A DNA stretch of 64,000 nt from assembly GCA_050084985.1 (NCBI GenBank), contig JBITNC010000001.1:30876001-30940000 (forward strand), in the 5' to 3' direction. The DNA comes from Nageia nagi. Taxonomy: Eukaryota; Pinophyta. Positions 49,784 through 60,870 of the stretch are shown one piece after another. Position 1 is the first letter of the stretch. Each line of letters starts with the position of its first letter. The translations under genes were made by a program, and so were the position numbers. The notes below the pieces were generated by a model that saw only the letters and a program-made list of their open reading frames with translations, was not told where the DNA came from and made no database searches.

Positions 49784-51022
49784 TATAAACCCCTTAAAAA
49801 TACATATTACTTTATTGACAAGGTTATATGGATATCTTGACATATATCATGTGTTATATTATCATGTTGTTATATGGATATCTTAACATATATCATGTCT
49901 TATATTATCATGTTAGACTAACATGTGTTTTGGAAGTTCTTCAACTAGACTAATTGACTCAGTCTTGACCTTTTATTTTTGTTAACACCTTTGGTTCTAA
50001 TCATCTGGATGGCTTATCGATCATCCAGATGACTTATCAATCATCCAAATGATCTTGCACACATCATCATTGCTTGAACAATTTTGATTGGGCATTATAA
50101 AAGTCAAATGGCACACATTTCAAGCTTCTTCTTTGATTTTTGCACTCTAAGACATATAAATTTTATGAATTTGCATATTTTTGAGTGCTTATACCTAATC
50201 TTTATGAGATCATTATGAAGGATACATCACATCAAGAGCATTCATCTTCACTCCTTGAGCACACTTCTCCATTTTACATGGATTGAGGTACTCTTTGACT
50301 CTTTGGAATTTTCTTGAGATATTAATATTATCTTTCATTATTATTTATAGATTTTGTAGACTAAAGTAGTGTTGATTAAAACTTGTATTCTTTATTTAAA
50401 TGTATATTTGCATCTTTGTGACATATAGGCATTTTTCTTAGTTAATTACATTCTAGGGTTTAGGCTAAGGTTTTGACCTTTAAGGTCCAAAACCTAGGGT
50501 TTTCACATCTTTATTGATTCACTTATATTCTTATATTAGATCTACTATTCATAGCTTTGAATTTGTAATCATTCTTTTCATATATTATCATTTAATTGGA
50601 TCTACAAATCTTCAACATAGATTTATCATTTACACTTGTCAATTATCTTTATCCAAGAATTTAGCATTGATATTTATGAGTCTTGAATACATTTACATTA
50701 TAGGCATTGATATCTTTATGAATGTCCATTTGACTATGATTAAGGGGATCTACAACCTTGTAGAGTTGGCATTCTACCTCATTTTAGATAATCACAAGGT
50801 CCAAAGGACTTGTGATTTGAGGTCTACTTTGATCTTTGTTGTTTCCTTTTAGATCTAAGCACTATTTGACATCATTGAAGACTAAGGACCATTTCTAAAC
50901 CTTGATTTTATCATCATTGTCATATCCTAATATAGAAAAATTAGAATTGAATAACTCAAAATCTATGAGGTGCTCATAGATGGCTTGAGTGTTTTAGGTG
51001 TTAAGGTTTCAAGGTGTTCATA
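49784..51022 (+). repeat. Tat-type 3' LTR
   Basis: Uninterrupted copy of the LTR, about 1.24 kb, collinear with 3546-4681 and 19445-19528. It carries a private 46-base tandem duplication (49824-49869 and 49870-49915) and three 20-base repeats around ATCATCCAGATGAC at about 50000-50055. The exact end is GTTCA or GTTCATA. Confidence 0.85.
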
Positions 51023-51250
51023 ATTACACCTTAATTTATAAGGCTAGATAAAAATAATTATGTCACACCTTTAATTTGATGATGCAAGCATAAAATTTCC
51101 TACACTCTGACAAGCACCTTCAACATTGATCACTTAAATTTCAATTCAATAATGTAAGCATAGTATTTATCGTACTTTGAAAACATAAGGCAAGGAATTT
51201 TCCATTAAGTCCTAGATATTCCATATGATGAATGTTATTTACTAGGTTAT
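51023..51250. repeat. Unit B (right part) of the tandem duplication
   Basis: ATTAC followed by ACCTTAATTTATAAGGCTAG continues unit B exactly where it broke at 3545, matching unit A at 1434-1650. Similarity ends near ACTAGGTTAT at 51250. Confidence 0.8.
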
Positions 51251-52139
51251 TAACCACAACAATGCAAATCTTGGATCAGAACAATGTATGATATCAGAAA
51301 CAAAGTTCCCTAATCATGAAAACATGTACAAAGCATTTGATAAATCATGGTAACACACATAAAGCACCCAAAAAATATGATAACATAAAAAAAAAACACT
51401 CAATAACTCATGTTAATACATACAAAGCACATAATAAGAATTTCTTAGTACTAAAAAAGAACATAAGGCATAATTATTTCTTGGACTTTATGATCTATAA
51501 TTTCCTAATTGAGAGATTTCAAGGAAATCATTAACTATAAATTTATTATTAATGAAGTACAGAAATAAAACTAAATATGTGTGCATCAACCAGTTAATTA
51601 ATATGCAAGTTCATTCATCTACCATAGTATTAAAATAATAATAAGATAAAAAGCATCTACAAAATAGCTAAATCAATATTTAAGAGGTTCCTCTCATTGT
51701 GAGAGTACATCTCCTATAATAGAATCCATCAAATCCATATATTACCATGAGGAAATTTATAATAGAATCAAAATCCTTTTTCAATGTCCTCAATATAGGA
51801 TTAGATCACTTTAGCATGCAAACATCTAAAACCCTTAATGTAAAATGTTCTACAAATTATTTTTTCCTTAAAAGTCTCCAACCTTCATCTCCTTCTCTTT
51901 GAATTTAGATGAATGCTTCATCATACCTCCAACAACCTCATAAACTACCTTTTAACTCCCCAAGTTTTTTTAGCTCACTTCCAACCAATTCAAATTACCT
52001 TTCAACATGTTTGAGGTTGTACTATGATTGGAGGAGAAAAATAAATGATCATTGGATTGCTACTAAGAGAGTTAGGCCTTTATCTAGGTAGCTACTTTAT
52101 GATTTACAAATTTAGGTCATTTAACAATCATGTTGTGCC
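51251..52139. other. AT-rich sequence, unassigned
   Basis: No coding region, RNA gene or repeat structure I can support. It may hold the remains of the LTR of the minus-strand gypsy element to the right, but I could not match it to 62483-64000. Confidence 0.4.
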
Positions 52140-52575
52140 CTGAAGGTGATGATATCAAGACCTAATATGTCACACTATAGCAACCATTTAAACCAATATT
52201 ACATCATGAAGACATTATGTTAGCATCACTTATGTCATACTCTAGAAAGCCTCAACATTATATGTCATGCTGTAAAAAAGATGTCACACTATGATGAAGC
52301 CTTTAATACTAATTATTATTTTGTGAAGCTAATGATGTTAACATAAGGGATATTGCATTCTAGTGAATCCTTTAACACTAAATGTTGCAACATGAAGCTA
52401 ATTATGTTAGAAGAAGAGATTTTGCACTCTAGTGAAGCCTTTAACATTGAACATTACATCATGAATTTGATGATATTATCATAATAGATGTTGTACTTTG
52501 ATAAAGCCTTAACACTAAACACCACATCATGAATCTAATGATGTTAGTAGAAGAGATGCATAATAGTGATGAATT
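52140..52575. repeat. ~69-bp tandem repeat next to the gypsy integrase end
   Basis: At least five diverged units. CCTTTAACACTA-type anchors lie near 52300, 52370, 52438 and 52506, followed by CATCATGAA and TAATGATGTTA. The array lies just beyond the C-terminus of the minus-strand integrase, so probably in the 3' region of that element. Confidence 0.75.
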
Positions 52576-52609
52576 TCCTTGACCATGGTAGATAATGATA
52601 TAAAAAAAA

Positions 52610-52909
52610 GTCTTCTATCATTAAAGATTTATTATTTTCCTCTCCTTTTATGCATTACTTTCTTTTGTAACATTGAGTCCTCCTCTAGCTCTTCCATTAT
52701 GATAGGTGAAAAATCTTCAATAGATGGTAAAATTATGCCTAAATCAACTTTATCCTCAATTATCATGGAAGGTTCAAACAAATTTAAGTGTTAAATATTA
52801 ATAACTATATAAATTTTCATGTAGTAAGGTAAATCTATTTTTAATGAATTTTCACTCACTTGCTTAATGATCTTAAAAGGCCCATACTTGATTGACTTCA
52901 GCTTCTTTG
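52610..52909 (-). pseudogene. Gypsy integrase C-terminus, left fragment
   Basis: Reads KLKSIKYGPFKIIKQVSE then NSLKIDLPYYMKIY on the minus strand: the GPF/Y module. A stop and an acidic tail follow. The coding strand runs straight into the copia LTR at 52910. Confidence 0.85.
52905..52909. repeat. Left target-site duplication of the Tnt1-like copia
   Basis: CTTTG directly before TGTTAG, identical to CTTTG at 58125-58129 directly after the 3' LTR. Confidence 0.95.
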
Positions 52910-53514
52910 TGTTAGAAAAATGGAGACTAAGACAGAACCGGCTAAGATGCCAGTAAATCTGAAGGATAGTTTTGTTTATAAAGCCAACCGGTCTGCAGGG
53001 TAGTTTCTTTCTCATTTCAAACCAATTTTCAGTTGCCAAGGAGCCATGACACCTGTTCAGCAGTTGTAGAAGGGTTGGGGGTTACCTAACGACCTTCCTG
53101 ATCCAACTTGGGTTTAAGTTGGGTTAGTTTGTACCTATAAATAAGAGGCTTGAGTTGAGGCATGTATGTAGTTGGAATATGTGTGTATGACTGTAATTTG
53201 ACAGCATTTGTGAGGTTGATTGTAATTGTTGAGAGAGAGATTGTAGTGGAGCTTTGTTGTAACTCCAAAGTGAAGGTTGTAGCAAGGTTATGCTGCTGAT
53301 GTATTGCTTGGAGGATTTGAATGCAAAAGGGTTGAAATCTTCTTCGTGGATGTAGCCTACACTGGGTGAACCATGTTATCTCTTGTGTTTCTCTTGTGTG
53401 ATTGATGTTTATGGATGTTTATTTTTAGTAGTATGCTTAATGTTGTTTCTTCTTTGCCAAAGACAATCTAAATTGTGAATGCTCTTGGTTATATGAACTC
53501 TTTAAATCCTAACA
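52910..53514 (+). repeat. Tnt1-like 5' LTR
   Basis: TGTTAGAAAAATGG to CCTAACA. Same length as the 3' LTR, with 7 substitutions (4 transitions, 3 transversions). TATAAATA at 53136-53143 is the likely TATA box. Confidence 0.95.
53136..53143 (+). promoter_or_regulatory. TATA box of the Tnt1-like 5' LTR
   Basis: TATAAATA followed by AGAGGCTTGAG, near the middle of the LTR; also at 57746-57753. Confidence 0.7.
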
Positions 53515-53515
53515 A

Positions 53516-53528
53516 TTGGTATCAGAGA
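53516..53528 (+). promoter_or_regulatory. Primer binding site of the Tnt1-like element
   Basis: TTGGTATCAGAGA one base after the LTR; eleven consecutive bases match the tRNA-iMet site before a final mismatch. Confidence 0.9.
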
Positions 53529-53594
53529 CACGTTGTTGTGTTGGGATTTTGTTGGTGAATCTTGTGTGTAGATTGGAAATCAAGGAAGAGCACT

Positions 53595-56500
53595 ATGGCA
53601 GAAGAAGGGAGGCTGAAGGTGGAAAGGTTTAATGGGCAAGGCTTTCAGTTTTGGAAAATGCAAATGGAAGACTACCTCTACCAAAAGGATCTCTATCTAC
53701 CTCTAGAAGAGAAGAGTAAGAAACTTACTTCTATGAGTGATGAAGAGTGGAATCTCTTGGATAGAAAGGCTTTGGGTGCTGTAAGACTTTGTTTAAGTTC
53801 TAGTGTAGCTTTCAATATTTCCAATGAAAAGACCACTAAAGGTGTAATGGATAAGCTTGCTAAATTGTATGAAAAACCATCTGCCTCTAACAAAGTATAC
53901 TTAATGAAAAAATTGTTTAACATGAAGATGAATGAAGGTAGTTCAGTTCAGGACCATGTTAATGAGTTCAATACAATCACAAATCAATTGACTTCAGTAA
54001 GTTTAGAATTTGAAGATGAAGTAAGGGCCTTGTTAATTCTATGTTCACTTCCGGATAGTTGGAATAGCTTTGTTATGGCTGTTAGCAATTCTTCTTCTAA
54101 TGCAAAATTGGTCTTTGATGAAGTTGTTGGAACAATTCTTAGTGAGGACATGAGGAGAAAGTCCACGGGAGAATGCTCCAATGCTGCTCTCACAGTAGAG
54201 GCAAGAGGAAGACCAAAGGAAAGAAGGGAAGCAAGTCAAGAAGCAAATCACAAGGAAGGTCGAAATCACAAGGTAAAACAAAATTGGAATGTTGGTATTG
54301 TGGTAAAAAGGGTCACATTAAAAAGGATTGTTGGAATAGAAAAGGTAAAGAATGTGATAGTAGTAATAATGAAAGCACAAGTAATCAAGAGGTTAATATG
54401 GTTGGTGAATTAATCCAAGATGCTTTAATCATGTCTAACGAAAAGAACAATGATTATTGGGTTCTTGATTCGGGTGCTTCATATCATGCTACTCCACATA
54501 AGGACTTCTTTTCTAATTACACACATGGTGATTTTGGTCAAGTGTTATTAGGTAATGAACATCCATGTAAAATTGTTGGTATGGGCAATATAACAATGAA
54601 ATTACCTAATGGAACACAATGGACTCTTAATGAAGCAAGACACATTCCGGATCTTAAAAGGAATCTCATATCAATAAGTAAATTGGATAAGGAGGGCTAT
54701 GTGATGACATTCGGGGATGGTAATTGGAAAGTTTCTAAAGGTTCAATGGTATTTGCAAAGGGAAATTTGGTGGGGTCTCTTTATTTACTCACAAATGTCT
54801 TTGATTATTCATTGAATCTTGTTTCCTTTGGTAATGATACATCACTATGGCATAATAGACTTGGACATATGAGTGAAAAAGGAATGAAAATGTTACACAC
54901 TAATGGTTCACTTCCAAATCTAAAAGAAATTGATTTAGGATTTTGTGAAGATTGTGTGTATGGTAAACAAAAGAAAGTTAGATTTCTTAAAGTTGGCAAT
55001 GAAAGGAAGAGTCAAAAATTAGAGCTTGTTCATACAGATGTGTGGGGTCCTGCACAGGTTTGCTCACTTGGGGGCTCATCTTATTTTGTCACTTTTATTG
55101 ATGATTGTACCAGGAAGACATGGGTATTTTGTCTTAAAAAGAAATCTGATGTGTTTGAAACTTTTAAGAGGTGGAAGGCATTGGTTGAGAATGAAACTAA
55201 TTCTAAGTTAAAATGTCTTAAGTCAGATAATGGTGGAGAATTTTGCAATAATGAGTTTGATTCATTTTGTTCACACAATGGCATTAGAAGGATTAAGGTG
55301 GTTCCTAGAACTCCACAGGAAAATGGGGTTGCAGAGAGAATGAATAGGACTATCTTGGAAAGGGCTAGAAGTATGAGGATACATGCTGGGTTTCCTTTAA
55401 ATCTTTGGGCTGATGCTATTGACACTGCTGTTTACTTGATTAACAGGGGTCCATCTATGGATTTAGATGGAGGCATTCCAGAGGAGATGTGGACAGGTAA
55501 AAAGGTGAATTACTCATTCTTGAGAGTCTTTGGTTGTGAGGCTTTTGCACATGTTGATAAAGAGAATAGAAATAAACTTGATGCAAAATCACAAAAATGC
55601 TATCTTATTGGATATGGTGTTAATGATTTGGGATATAGGTTATGGGATGTTGATAACCATAAAATCATTAGAAGTAGAGATGTTGTATTCAATGAGAATA
55701 GCATGTATAAAGACAGGTTGCAAAAGGTTGAGGAACCCAAGTTTGTATCTCTAGAAGATGTTGATCAATATAAGGATCCTGATGATAATAATGTACCTCC
55801 ACCACAAACACCTCAAACTTTGTCACTTAGAAGGTCCACAAGGATTAGAAATCCTCCTGAACGATATTCTCCTGCTCTTTATCATATTCTTTATACTGAT
55901 GGTGGTGAACCTGAATGTTTTGATGAAGCAATGCAGGGTGGTACACAGATTAAGTGGGAGCATGCTATGAAGGAGGAGATGGACTCCTTACTTAAGAATC
56001 AGACTTGGAGTTTGGTTGAGCTTACAGAGGGTAAGAGGGATCTTACTAACAAATGGGTGTACAGGATAAAGGAGGATGCAGATGGGCGAAAAGGTACAAG
56101 GCGAGACTTGTGGTAAAAGGTTTCGAACAGAAAAAAGGTATTGATTATGATGAGATCTTTTCTCCAGTTGTTAAAATGACCTCGATTAGAGCAATATTGA
56201 GTCTTGTTGCTACTGAAAATTTGTTTCTTGAACAATTGGATGTAAAGACAGCTTTCCTTCATGGGGATTTGGAGGAGGATATTTATATGCATCAACCCGA
56301 AGGTTTTGAGGTCAAAGGTAAAGAAGGGTATGTATGTAAATTGGAAAAGAGTTTGTATGGCTTAAAACAAGCACCCAGGCAATGGTATCATAAGTTTGAC
56401 ACTTTCATGGTAACAAATGAATTTGTAAGATGTCAATCTGATCATTGTGTGTATATAAAAAGAACAACAAATGGCAACTATGTAATCTTGCTTTTATATG

Positions 56501-57459
56501 TGGATGACATGTTGATAGCAGGACCTAGTATGCAGGATATTGTTGATCTTAAGGAAAAGTTGGCTAAAACTTTTGAAATGAAAGATTTGGGTGAAGCTAA
56601 TCAAATTCTTGGAATGAAAATAACAAGAGATAAACAAAACCACTCACTAAGACTAAGTCAAGAAGACTATATTGAAAAGGTTCTTAAACGGTTCAATATG
56701 AATAATGCAAAATCTGTAACTTTACCATTGGCAAAACATTTTAAACTCACCAAACATTTATGTCCTAAGATAGATAAGGAAAAGGAGTACATGACTAAGG
56801 TTCCTTATGCTTCAGCGGTTGGGAGTTTAATGTATGCAATGGTATGTACTAGACCAGATATAGCACAAGCAGTGGGAGTGGTTAGTAGATTCATGAATAA
56901 TCCAGGAAAAGGGCATTGGGAAGCAGTTAAATGGATCCTTAGGTATTTAAGGGGTACTTCTCATTACTCTTTATGTTTTGGTGGATCTAACTCTTGTCTA
57001 CAAGGTTATGTTGATTCTGACATGGCAGGTGATATAGATGGTGGGAGAAACACTACAGGTTATGTGTTTACCATTGGAGGTACAGCGGTTAGTTGGATTT
57101 CAAAACTCCAACAGGTTGTGGCTCTCTCCACTACTGAGGCAGAGTACGTGGCGATCACAGAGGTGAGTAAAGAGTTGATTTGGTTGAAGAGACTGATGGA
57201 GGAACTGGGAAAGCTGCAGGAGGATGTGAAGCTATGGAGTGATAGCCAGAGTGCTATCCATCTTGCAAAGAACTCAGCCTATCATTCGAGAACCAAGCAT
57301 ATCAAATTGAGGTACCACTTCATCAGGGCAGCGTTGGAGGATGGTTCAGTCAGTTTGGGGAAGATTCACACGTCACAAAATCCTGCAGACATGTTCACAA
57401 AAGTTGTTACAAAGGAGAAGTTGGGCTCTTGCTCAACTTGGATTGGTCTTAAGGAGTAA
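53595..57459 (+). CDS. Gag-pol polyprotein of the Tnt1-like copia, two frameshifts
   Basis: The start is taken at CACTATGGCAGAAG (53595) because the encoded AEEGRLKVERFNGQGF matches the usual gag opening; an upstream ATG at 53562 is in frame. Gag has a UBN2 domain (to about 54170) and zinc knuckle CWYCGKKGHIKKDC (about 54285). Protease has LDSGASYHAT (54463). Integrase has LWHNRLGHMSEKG, VHTDVWGP, SDNGGEF and PQENGVAERMNRT, a complete DDE set. RT has LDVKTAFLHGDLEEDIYMHQ and YVDDMLIAG (56496). RNase H has ALSTTEAEYVA and SRTKHIKLRYHF. The frame shifts within A runs at about 54214-54226 and 56089-56092, each explained by loss of one A. No internal stop is seen otherwise. The combined length of about 1,290 codons is normal for this clade. 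Confidence 0.92.
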
Positions 57460-57508
57460 AGGCCGAGATGAGGAGCTTTTGACCCTTGTTGCAGAGGAAG
57501 AAGTCTCC

Positions 57509-57518
57509 AAGTGGGAGA
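57509..57518 (+). promoter_or_regulatory. Polypurine tract of the Tnt1-like element
   Basis: AAGTGGGAGA precedes T and the LTR start TGTTAG, 50 bases after the pol stop. Confidence 0.85.
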
Positions 57519-57519
57519 T

Positions 57520-58124
57520 TGTTAGAAAAATGGAGACTAAGACAGAACCGGCTAAGATGCCAGTAAATATGAAGGATAGTTTTGTTTATAAAGCCAACCG
57601 GTCTGCAGGGTAGTTTCTTTCTCATTTCAAACCAATTTTCAATTGCCAAGGAGCCATGACACCTGTTCAGCAGTTGTAGAAGGGTTGGGGGTTACCTAAC
57701 GACCTTCCTGATCCAACTTGGGTTTAAGTTGGGTTAGTTTGTACCTATAAATAAGAGGCTTGAGTTGAGGCATGTATGTAGTTGGAATATGTGTGTATGA
57801 CTGTAATTTGACAGCATTTGTGAGGTTGATTGTAATTGTTGAGAGAGAGATTGTAGTGGAGCTTTGTTGTAACTCCAAAGTGAAGGTTGTAGCAAGGTTA
57901 TGCTACTGATGTATTGCTTGGAGGATTTGAATGCAAAAGGGTTGAAAGCTTCTTCGTGGATGTAGCCTACACTTGGTGAACCACGTTATCTCTTGTGTTT
58001 CTCTTGTGTGATTGATGTTTATGGATGTTTATTTTCAGTAGTATGCTTAATGTTGTTTCTTCTTTGCCAAAGACAATCTAAATTGTGAATGCTCTTGGTT
58101 ATATGAACTCTTTAAATCCTAACA
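57520..58124 (+). repeat. Tnt1-like 3' LTR
   Basis: 605 bases, aligned without gaps to 52910-53514, followed by CTTTG. Confidence 0.95.
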
Positions 58125-58960
58125 CTTTGAAGGTCTCTCTAACCTTTCTTTACTGAGATGCAACCAAACATGATCACCAACTTAAAACTTGTGATCAATC
58201 CTATATTTATAATTCCTCATTTTATATTTAGCTTGACTTGTTTTGAGTTGTTCATGTACCTTGATATGAACATGTATAATTTTTTCAATGAATTTCTCAA
58301 CTTGCTTCTTAAATGTTGCATCAAAATTAGTTTGCTACCCAAAAAATAGTCAAATTATGAAGATGGAAGGTATCCAAAACATGTTTTAAAATGTATCATA
58401 CTTGTGGAAGTGTATATGACTCTATTGTAATAATGTTGAATGTATGCAATATGTTCATCCCATGACATAGGATATTTGTAATAGTAACCCCTAAGTAATT
58501 GTATAACAATCCTATTCACCACCTCAATTTGGCCATTAGATTGAGGGTGAAAGGTTATGCTTCTTTTTAACTTAGTGTCCATTTTTTCTCGCAACATTTT
58601 CCAAAACTTACCCAAGAATCTATTATCTCTATATGAAATAATAGAACTAGGTAGTCCAAAATCTACCCATATATAAAAAAATAAGTTTGTTGCAATTTTT
58701 GTAGTTATAGTCTTATTGCATGGTATTAAAACACACATGAACTAAATATATTAAAAACAATGAAAAAATAGTCATATACCCTTTTTTCAGAGGTAAACCA
58801 CCCATAAAGTCCATGGATATGCTCTCCCAAGGCCTACTAAGAACTAGCAATGATTGATATAACCCCAACTTTTTATTGCTAGGCTTACTTATGCAACATA
58901 ATGTACCATCCTAATGTATTTTACAACTTTTTCTTGCATCTTATTCCAATACACATACCT
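58125..58960 (-). pseudogene. Gypsy integrase core, right fragment
   Basis: Open part 58738-58355 begins MCVLIPCNKTITTKI and includes WVDFGLPSSIISYRDNRFLG, so the second catalytic Asp is Tyr. It also has GQIEVVNR with the Glu kept. Further left, VGDHVWLHLSKERLERPSK leads to the insertion point. Inactive. Confidence 0.85.
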
Positions 58961-59660
58961 ATGAAAGTTAGCCACAATCTTATCCGCACCAAAATATCCA
59001 AAACTCTATGGGCTTCTTTAATGAGCTACACTCTTTCTCCTTGAGGAACACAAAAAGTGTTTCCATTATACAACAATCCCTCTTTCATAAAATAATCAAT
59101 ATCATCATCAAATATGCTATTTTGAATAAAATTCAAATAAATATCCTAGAAATCAATATCATTAAGGTATTTCTCTTTATATGATTCTTTCATAAAAGTA
59201 CAAAGTTTAAGAATAGTACTCAAAATTGAAACACTAGTTTGTATTAGTGACCTAGATAACATTTATGCAATTTCATTTATACTTCCCTTTTTATAATTTA
59301 TTATGAGGTGGTACTGCTATTGCTTCAAGAATCTCATCGACCAAAAGTGTCTTGCTTGTTGCAATTTAGGATGAGTTTGTAGGTATCGAAATGGTTGGTG
59401 GTTAGTATGTATGATGATCTATTTATCAACCAAGTAATATTTCCATTTGTTAATAACTTTAACTACAAAAAATAATTATTTTTCACAAATTGAATAATTT
59501 AACACTACTCCACTAAGCTTCTCATAATGATAATACATAGGTTTCCTTCCTTGAATCAACATTTCTCTAATTGTATATTAATTGCCATATATTTCTATCT
59601 CAAAAGGCTATTGCAAATTGGGCAATACTAAGATAGGTGAATTGATAATTTTCACCTTCA
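58961..59660 (-). pseudogene. Gypsy RNase H and integrase zinc region
   Basis: Minus-strand fragments MYYHYEKLSGVVLNYSICEK, INKWKYYLVDK, IIHTNHQPFRYLQTHPKLQQ and YNGNTFCVPQGERV-stop-LIKEAH are recognisable. The catalytic Asp of HTDHQPL is Asn. Many stops. Confidence 0.75.
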
Positions 59661-60420
59661 AGGTATCAAATGAACTTTATTATTTCCTTCCCCATTGGAA
59701 ATCATACCTTTTTCTAGTTATATCATGAAATGTAAAGGCTATGATTGAAAATTCAATAATAAATCTTCTGAGCTATTATGTAGCTCCCAAGAATCCCCTT
59801 GTCTCTATGATATTATTGGGTCTTAGCCAAACAATAATTTCCTTCATCTTCTTAAGATCAATCCTCAACTTCCCATCACCAACAATATATCTAAGGTACA
59901 CCAAAATTTACTTACCAAATTTATATTTTCTCATTATTAATAGTATCTTATTCTTTTGTAGATTTTGCAACACTTGTTTAAGGTACACTAGATGATCTAC
60001 CCAATTATGATTATACACAATTATATTATCTAAGTAAACAAAAATAAACTTATCAAGAAAGAGTCTAAGTACCTCATTCATCACACACATGAAAGTGGCT
60101 AGTGTATTGCATAATCTAAAAATTAGTATAATCCATTCAAATAACCTCTCTCTAGTTTTGAATATAGTCTTCCATATGTTTTCCTCCTTGATTAAAACTT
60201 GGTGATAAACAATTCTTAACTCTATGTTAGTGAAAAACTCACCTTCTTGCAACTAATCTATAAGGTCATCAATCAATGGAAATGATTATCTATTCTTGAT
60301 GGTAACCTTATTTAATGGTAATGATAATAGGTGAACCACATGGTGAAGTGTTGGGTTCGATCACTCCTTAATCAAGAAATTCATATATTTTCCTCTTTAC
60401 CTCCTCCATCTCAATCATAA
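59661..60420 (-). pseudogene. Gypsy reverse transcriptase
   Basis: Open part 60252-59908 reads EGEFFTNIELRIVYHQVLIK then EENIWKTIFKTRERLFEWI. The active site is YLDN in place of YLDD (FVYLDNIIVY), then YLKQVLQNLQKNKILL. The fingers region to the right is frameshifted. Confidence 0.85.
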
Positions 60421-60870
60421 ATTTCCTATGTAATTCAATATTAGGAAGAGTAGCATCCAACATCAACTAGATTTCATGTTGGGTGGCTCTTTTTGGTGGT
60501 ATTCTCATAGGATCCTTAAATAACTCATCAAAATCCTCTAATGAGATTTGAATTTTCTTGTCTTTCTCAACCAATATTGATATAGTACCCAACACTACAA
60601 TAAGTCCTCTAGAATTTACAATCTCCTTTGGTTGGATCATAGAAATCATAAACATCTTATTAGCACTGATAAGTCTTTTGGCCTAACTTATTGTCACCAA
60701 ATCTATCATATGCTTACATCTATGAGCATTGATGTTATAATAAAAATCATTCTTTACAAGTCTTTATAGGTTCAATTTATTGAAATAAATTGCATCTTGA
60801 TCCCACAAATAAGGGTTACCAAAAAAATACCATATATGTTAAGAGGGAGTATGTCAACCACCACTTAATC
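60421..60870 (-). pseudogene. Gypsy protease-RT linker
   Basis: 60655-60467 reads MFMISMIQPKEIVNSRG and FDELFKDPMRIPPKRATQHE, the (L)PPKR..HEI lead-in to RT. Right of it HIWYFFGNPYLWDQDAIYF matches the end of the protease region of this gypsy family. Stops present. Confidence 0.7.

Larger units (their letters stand above)
3546..51022 (+). mobile_element. Giant Ty3/gypsy retrotransposon, Tat/Ogre type, with three nested insertions
   Basis: Two diverged LTRs of about 1.2 kb (3546-4681 plus 19445-19528, and 49784-51022) flank an internal region. It encodes, in order, gag, an aspartic protease of DNG type, RT, RNase H, a second RNase H and integrase. That order, with the extra RNase H, marks the Tat/Ogre lineage. 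The flanks GTTAC (3541-3545) and ATTAC (51023-51027) are a probable 5-bp target duplication with one change. Joining the flanks restores the continuity seen in repeat unit A. Removing the nested elements leaves about 19.6 kb, which fits the large elements of this lineage. All reading frames carry many stops, so the element is dead. Confidence 0.85.
52910..58124 (+). mobile_element. Young, nearly intact Ty1/copia element (Tnt1/Tork type)
   Basis: 5.2 kb with two 605-base LTRs (52910-53514, 57520-58124) that differ at 7 sites and have no indels. It has a perfect CTTTG duplication, a tRNA-iMet primer site, a polypurine tract, and one gag-pol coding region broken only by two apparent one-base losses in A runs. 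It is inserted in the integrase gene of a minus-strand gypsy element. Confidence 0.95.
52576..60870 (-). mobile_element. Decayed Ty3/gypsy element (chromovirus-like pol), split by a young copia
   Basis: On the minus strand, from right to left: protease-RT linker, RT, RNase H, integrase zinc region, core and GPF/Y C-terminus, the last split at 52909/58125. Removing the copia and one CTTTG copy joins VWLHLSKERLERPSK to KLKSIKYGPFKII in frame, which proves the two halves were one gene. The family is related to the deleted element at 45515-49032. LTRs are not identified. Confidence 0.8.

Noticed and set aside
52791-53039. 82-codon minus-strand frame
   Set aside because: It is a chance fusion of antisense copia LTR with the real gypsy integrase end (GPF/Y module); the boundary is at 52909/52910.
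53086-53268. 60-codon minus-strand frame, identical at 57696-57878
   Set aside because: Both copies lie antisense in the two LTRs of the same young element; identity reflects LTR duplication, not coding conservation.
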